DNA from: Arenibacter sp. 6A1
GTDB lineage: Bacteria; Bacteroidota; Bacteroidia; Flavobacteriales; Flavobacteriaceae
NCBI RefSeq assembly: GCF_012272855.1
Contig: NZ_JAAXCQ010000014.1
Span: forward strand, 51,835-115,834
Length of the DNA: 64,000 nucleotides
Direction: 5' to 3'
Positions 62,403 through 64,000 of this stretch are shown in pieces. Each line of letters begins with the position of its first letter. Position 1 is the first letter of the stretch. A program made the translations under genes and the position numbers. Under the pieces are notes generated by a model that was not told where the DNA came from, searched no databases, and saw only the letters and a list, made by a program, of their open reading frames with translations.

Positions 62403-64000
62403 ATGTTCAGATTAAAATTAATTATGCTACTTTTAATAGTAGGCTCTTGTACCCCCGAGAAGGATCAAAATCCGGAAGAAAAGGCGGCCCAAGAGGTCCT
62501 TTATAGAACCTTAGGAGCGGAACACGCCTCTAAATTCAGCTTTAAATATACGGAGAAGGATTCCTTGGATACTTATGCCATAAAGGTAGAAAACAACAAG
62601 GTCGTAATAACAGCTACGTCACCTACGACAATGACCAGGGGAGCTTATGACTATTTAAAAAATACCACAAACTCCATGATAAGTTGGTCTGGGAAAAACA
62701 TCAATATTCCAGAGGAATTGCCCGAAGTAGAAAAAACAATTACCTCCCCATACAAGAACCGATATTATTTAAATGTATGTGCTTTTGGATATTCAACACC
62801 CTACTGGGACTGGGAACGGTGGGAAAAGGAAATAGATTGGATGGCCCTGCACGGAATGAATTTTCCTTTAGCCTTAGTTGCCAATGAAGCAATTGCAACA
62901 CGCGTATGGAAAAAGCTGGGGTTAACGCAAGACGAAATAGATGCCTTTTATACAGCGCCCTCATTACTTCCATGGCAACGTATGGGGAATGTAAATAACC
63001 TTGGTGGTGAATTGTTGACAGAAGAATGGCATAATGGTCAAATAGCACTGCAGCACAAAATATTGAATAGGATGAAGGAACTTAAGATGAATCCTATTCT
63101 TCCCGCCTTTGCCGGATTTGTGCCAAAGGATATTAGTAGGTTGTATCCAGAAAATGAGCTATTACAAGTAAATTGGGGAGGTTTTCCGGAAAAATACCAA
63201 GGAGCCCTCATAAGTCCAAAAACACCTTTGTTTGATAAGATAGGAAAGCTTTTTATCGAGGAGTGGGAAAGAGAATTCGGAAAAGGAAAATATTATCTTG
63301 CCGATAGTTTTAATGAAATGGACCTTCCAAAAACAGATCGGCCGGTAACCGAGCTTTTGGCCGAATACGGAAGTTCTATCTATGAATCCCTTAAATCTGG
63401 AAACCCAGATGCCGTTTGGGTAGTTCAGGGATGGATGTTTACTTATCAAAGAAATATCTGGAACAAGGAAACAACGAATGCTCTTTTTAGTAAAATTCCT
63501 GATGACAAATTAATGATTCTCGATTATGCATATGAGTATAACGGTATCGCTTATAAAAACGGATTTAACTATGATGTTTTCGAGGGGTATAACAATAAAC
63601 CCTGGGTGTATGGCTTTATGCTCAATAGTGGTGGAAAAACTGGACATACAGGTGTACACGATTATTATGCTACAAACCCAATAGCGCTTTTAAAATCTCC
63701 TTATTATAATAGTAATGCTGGTTTTGGCTTTGCCCCCGAAGGAATAGAAAATAATGAGGTCACCTTTGAACTAGTGTCCGATATGGCATGGACACGCGAA
63801 GCTATTGATTTGGACAATTGGTACGTTGATTATGCAAAAGCGCGCTACGGAGCTGCACCGACGGCCATGGCTGAAGCATGGCAGCTACTTAGGAAAACTA
63901 GTTACGGAACTATGACAGACCATCCTCGCTTTGGTTTTCAAGGCAATAGTGGATCATGGTCTACAGGAACCATAAACAAAGATCCCCGTATTTTTGAAGC
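62403..64000 (+). CDS. GH89 alpha-N-acetylglucosaminidase lipoprotein (5' part)
   Basis: A GH89 (NAGLU-family) exo-enzyme that removes terminal alpha-linked N-acetylglucosamine. Start ATG 62403; lipobox VGSC (Cys16). 532 codons are present, and the gene runs off the window without a stop. N-terminal domain ~20-110; then RYYLNVCAFGYSTPYWDWERWEKEIDWMALHGMNFPLA, typical of the family barrel start, and WQRMGNVNNLGG. The two catalytic glutamates are recognisable: Glu305 in LADSFNEMD (acid/base) and Glu446 in FAPEGIENNEV (nucleophile). It is the third gene of the PhyH operon. Known substrates of the family are heparan-type and mucin glycans; the marine target is unknown. Confidence 0.95.
   Translation, partial: MFRLKLIMLLLIVGSCTPEKDQNPEEKAAQEVLYRTLGAEHASKFSFKYTEKDSLDTYAIKVENNKVVITATSPTTMTRGAYDYLKNTTNSMISWSGKNINIPEELPEVEKTITSPYKNRYYLNVCAFGYSTPYWDWERWEKEIDWMALHGMNFPLALVANEAIATRVWKKLGLTQDEIDAFYTAPSLLPWQRMGNVNNLGGELLTEEWHNGQIALQHKILNRMKELKMNPILPAFAGFVPKDISRLYPENELLQVNWGGFPEKYQGALISPKTPLFDKIGKLFIEEWEREFGKGKYYLADSFNEMDLPKTDRPVTELLAEYGSSIYESLKSGNPDAVWVVQGWMFTYQRNIWNKETTNALFSKIPDDKLMILDYAYEYNGIAYKNGFNYDVFEGYNNKPWVYGFMLNSGGKTGHTGVHDYYATNPIALLKSPYYNSNAGFGFAPEGIENNEVTFELVSDMAWTREAIDLDNWYVDYAKARYGAAPTAMAEAWQLLRKTSYGTMTDHPRFGFQGNSGSWSTGTINKDPRIFE

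Noticed and set aside
1..64000. CRISPR arrays, tRNA, rRNA, transposases or prophage genes
   Set aside because: No regularly spaced repeats, no tRNA-like arms and no such protein motifs were seen by reading; a dedicated scan could still find a missed tRNA.

Overview
The window looks like chromosomal DNA of a marine member of the Flavobacteriaceae. I infer this from the AT-rich intergenic DNA, two SusC/SusD pairs, many S1 sulfatases and exported glycosidases, AraC regulators beside glycan genes, short weak ribosome sites, and lipoproteins ending in SC or GC. No rRNA, tRNA, CRISPR array, transposase or phage gene was seen. The species cannot be named from this sequence alone.

Left part (1-12 kb, all minus strand). 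A five-gene operon runs from 8420 down to 91: di-heme cytochrome c peroxidase (MauG type), parallel beta-helix protein fused to cytochrome c, SusC, SusD and a PKD lipoprotein. It has no glycosidase of its own. Before it lies a two-gene sulfatase operon (11805-8827) closed by a clear terminator.

Middle part (12-31 kb). This is a mixed region. It holds an Aquifex-type aconitase lacking one expected cluster cysteine, and an OB-fold/YceI/DUF5777 group with a His-rich lipoprotein. An AraC gene with a diverged remnant of itself 4 kb away sits next to a PhyH oxygenase. There are also an MscS channel, an HxlR divergon with a perfect 32-bp palindrome, a methyltransferase, and a TPR protein. At 26-31 kb the sequence is decaying: a truncated fructokinase with an in-frame stop, then about 2.6 kb of fragments. 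Two kinds of dispersed repeat occur in the window: an ~85-bp intergenic element, and an ~80-bp leader-like block placed before unrelated genes.

Right part (31-64 kb). This is a large glycan-use region. It contains a sulfatase with two exported phosphoesterases, AraC plus SusC/SusD, and GH2 plus an enolase-family dehydratase plus an SDR. A four-gene exported cytochrome/DUF1501 operon of a kind best known from Planctomycetes and Verrucomicrobia follows. Then come an MFS sugar porter with a second GH2, two AraC regulators, and an operon of PhyH, sugar-isomerase-like protein and GH89 alpha-N-acetylglucosaminidase, which runs off the window end. My reading is that sulfatases and GH2/GH89 enzymes trim an alpha-GlcNAc-containing sulfated glycan, SusCD and the MFS porter import the products, and the SDR, dehydratase and PhyH enzymes process unusual sugars oxidatively. 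The substrate is inference.
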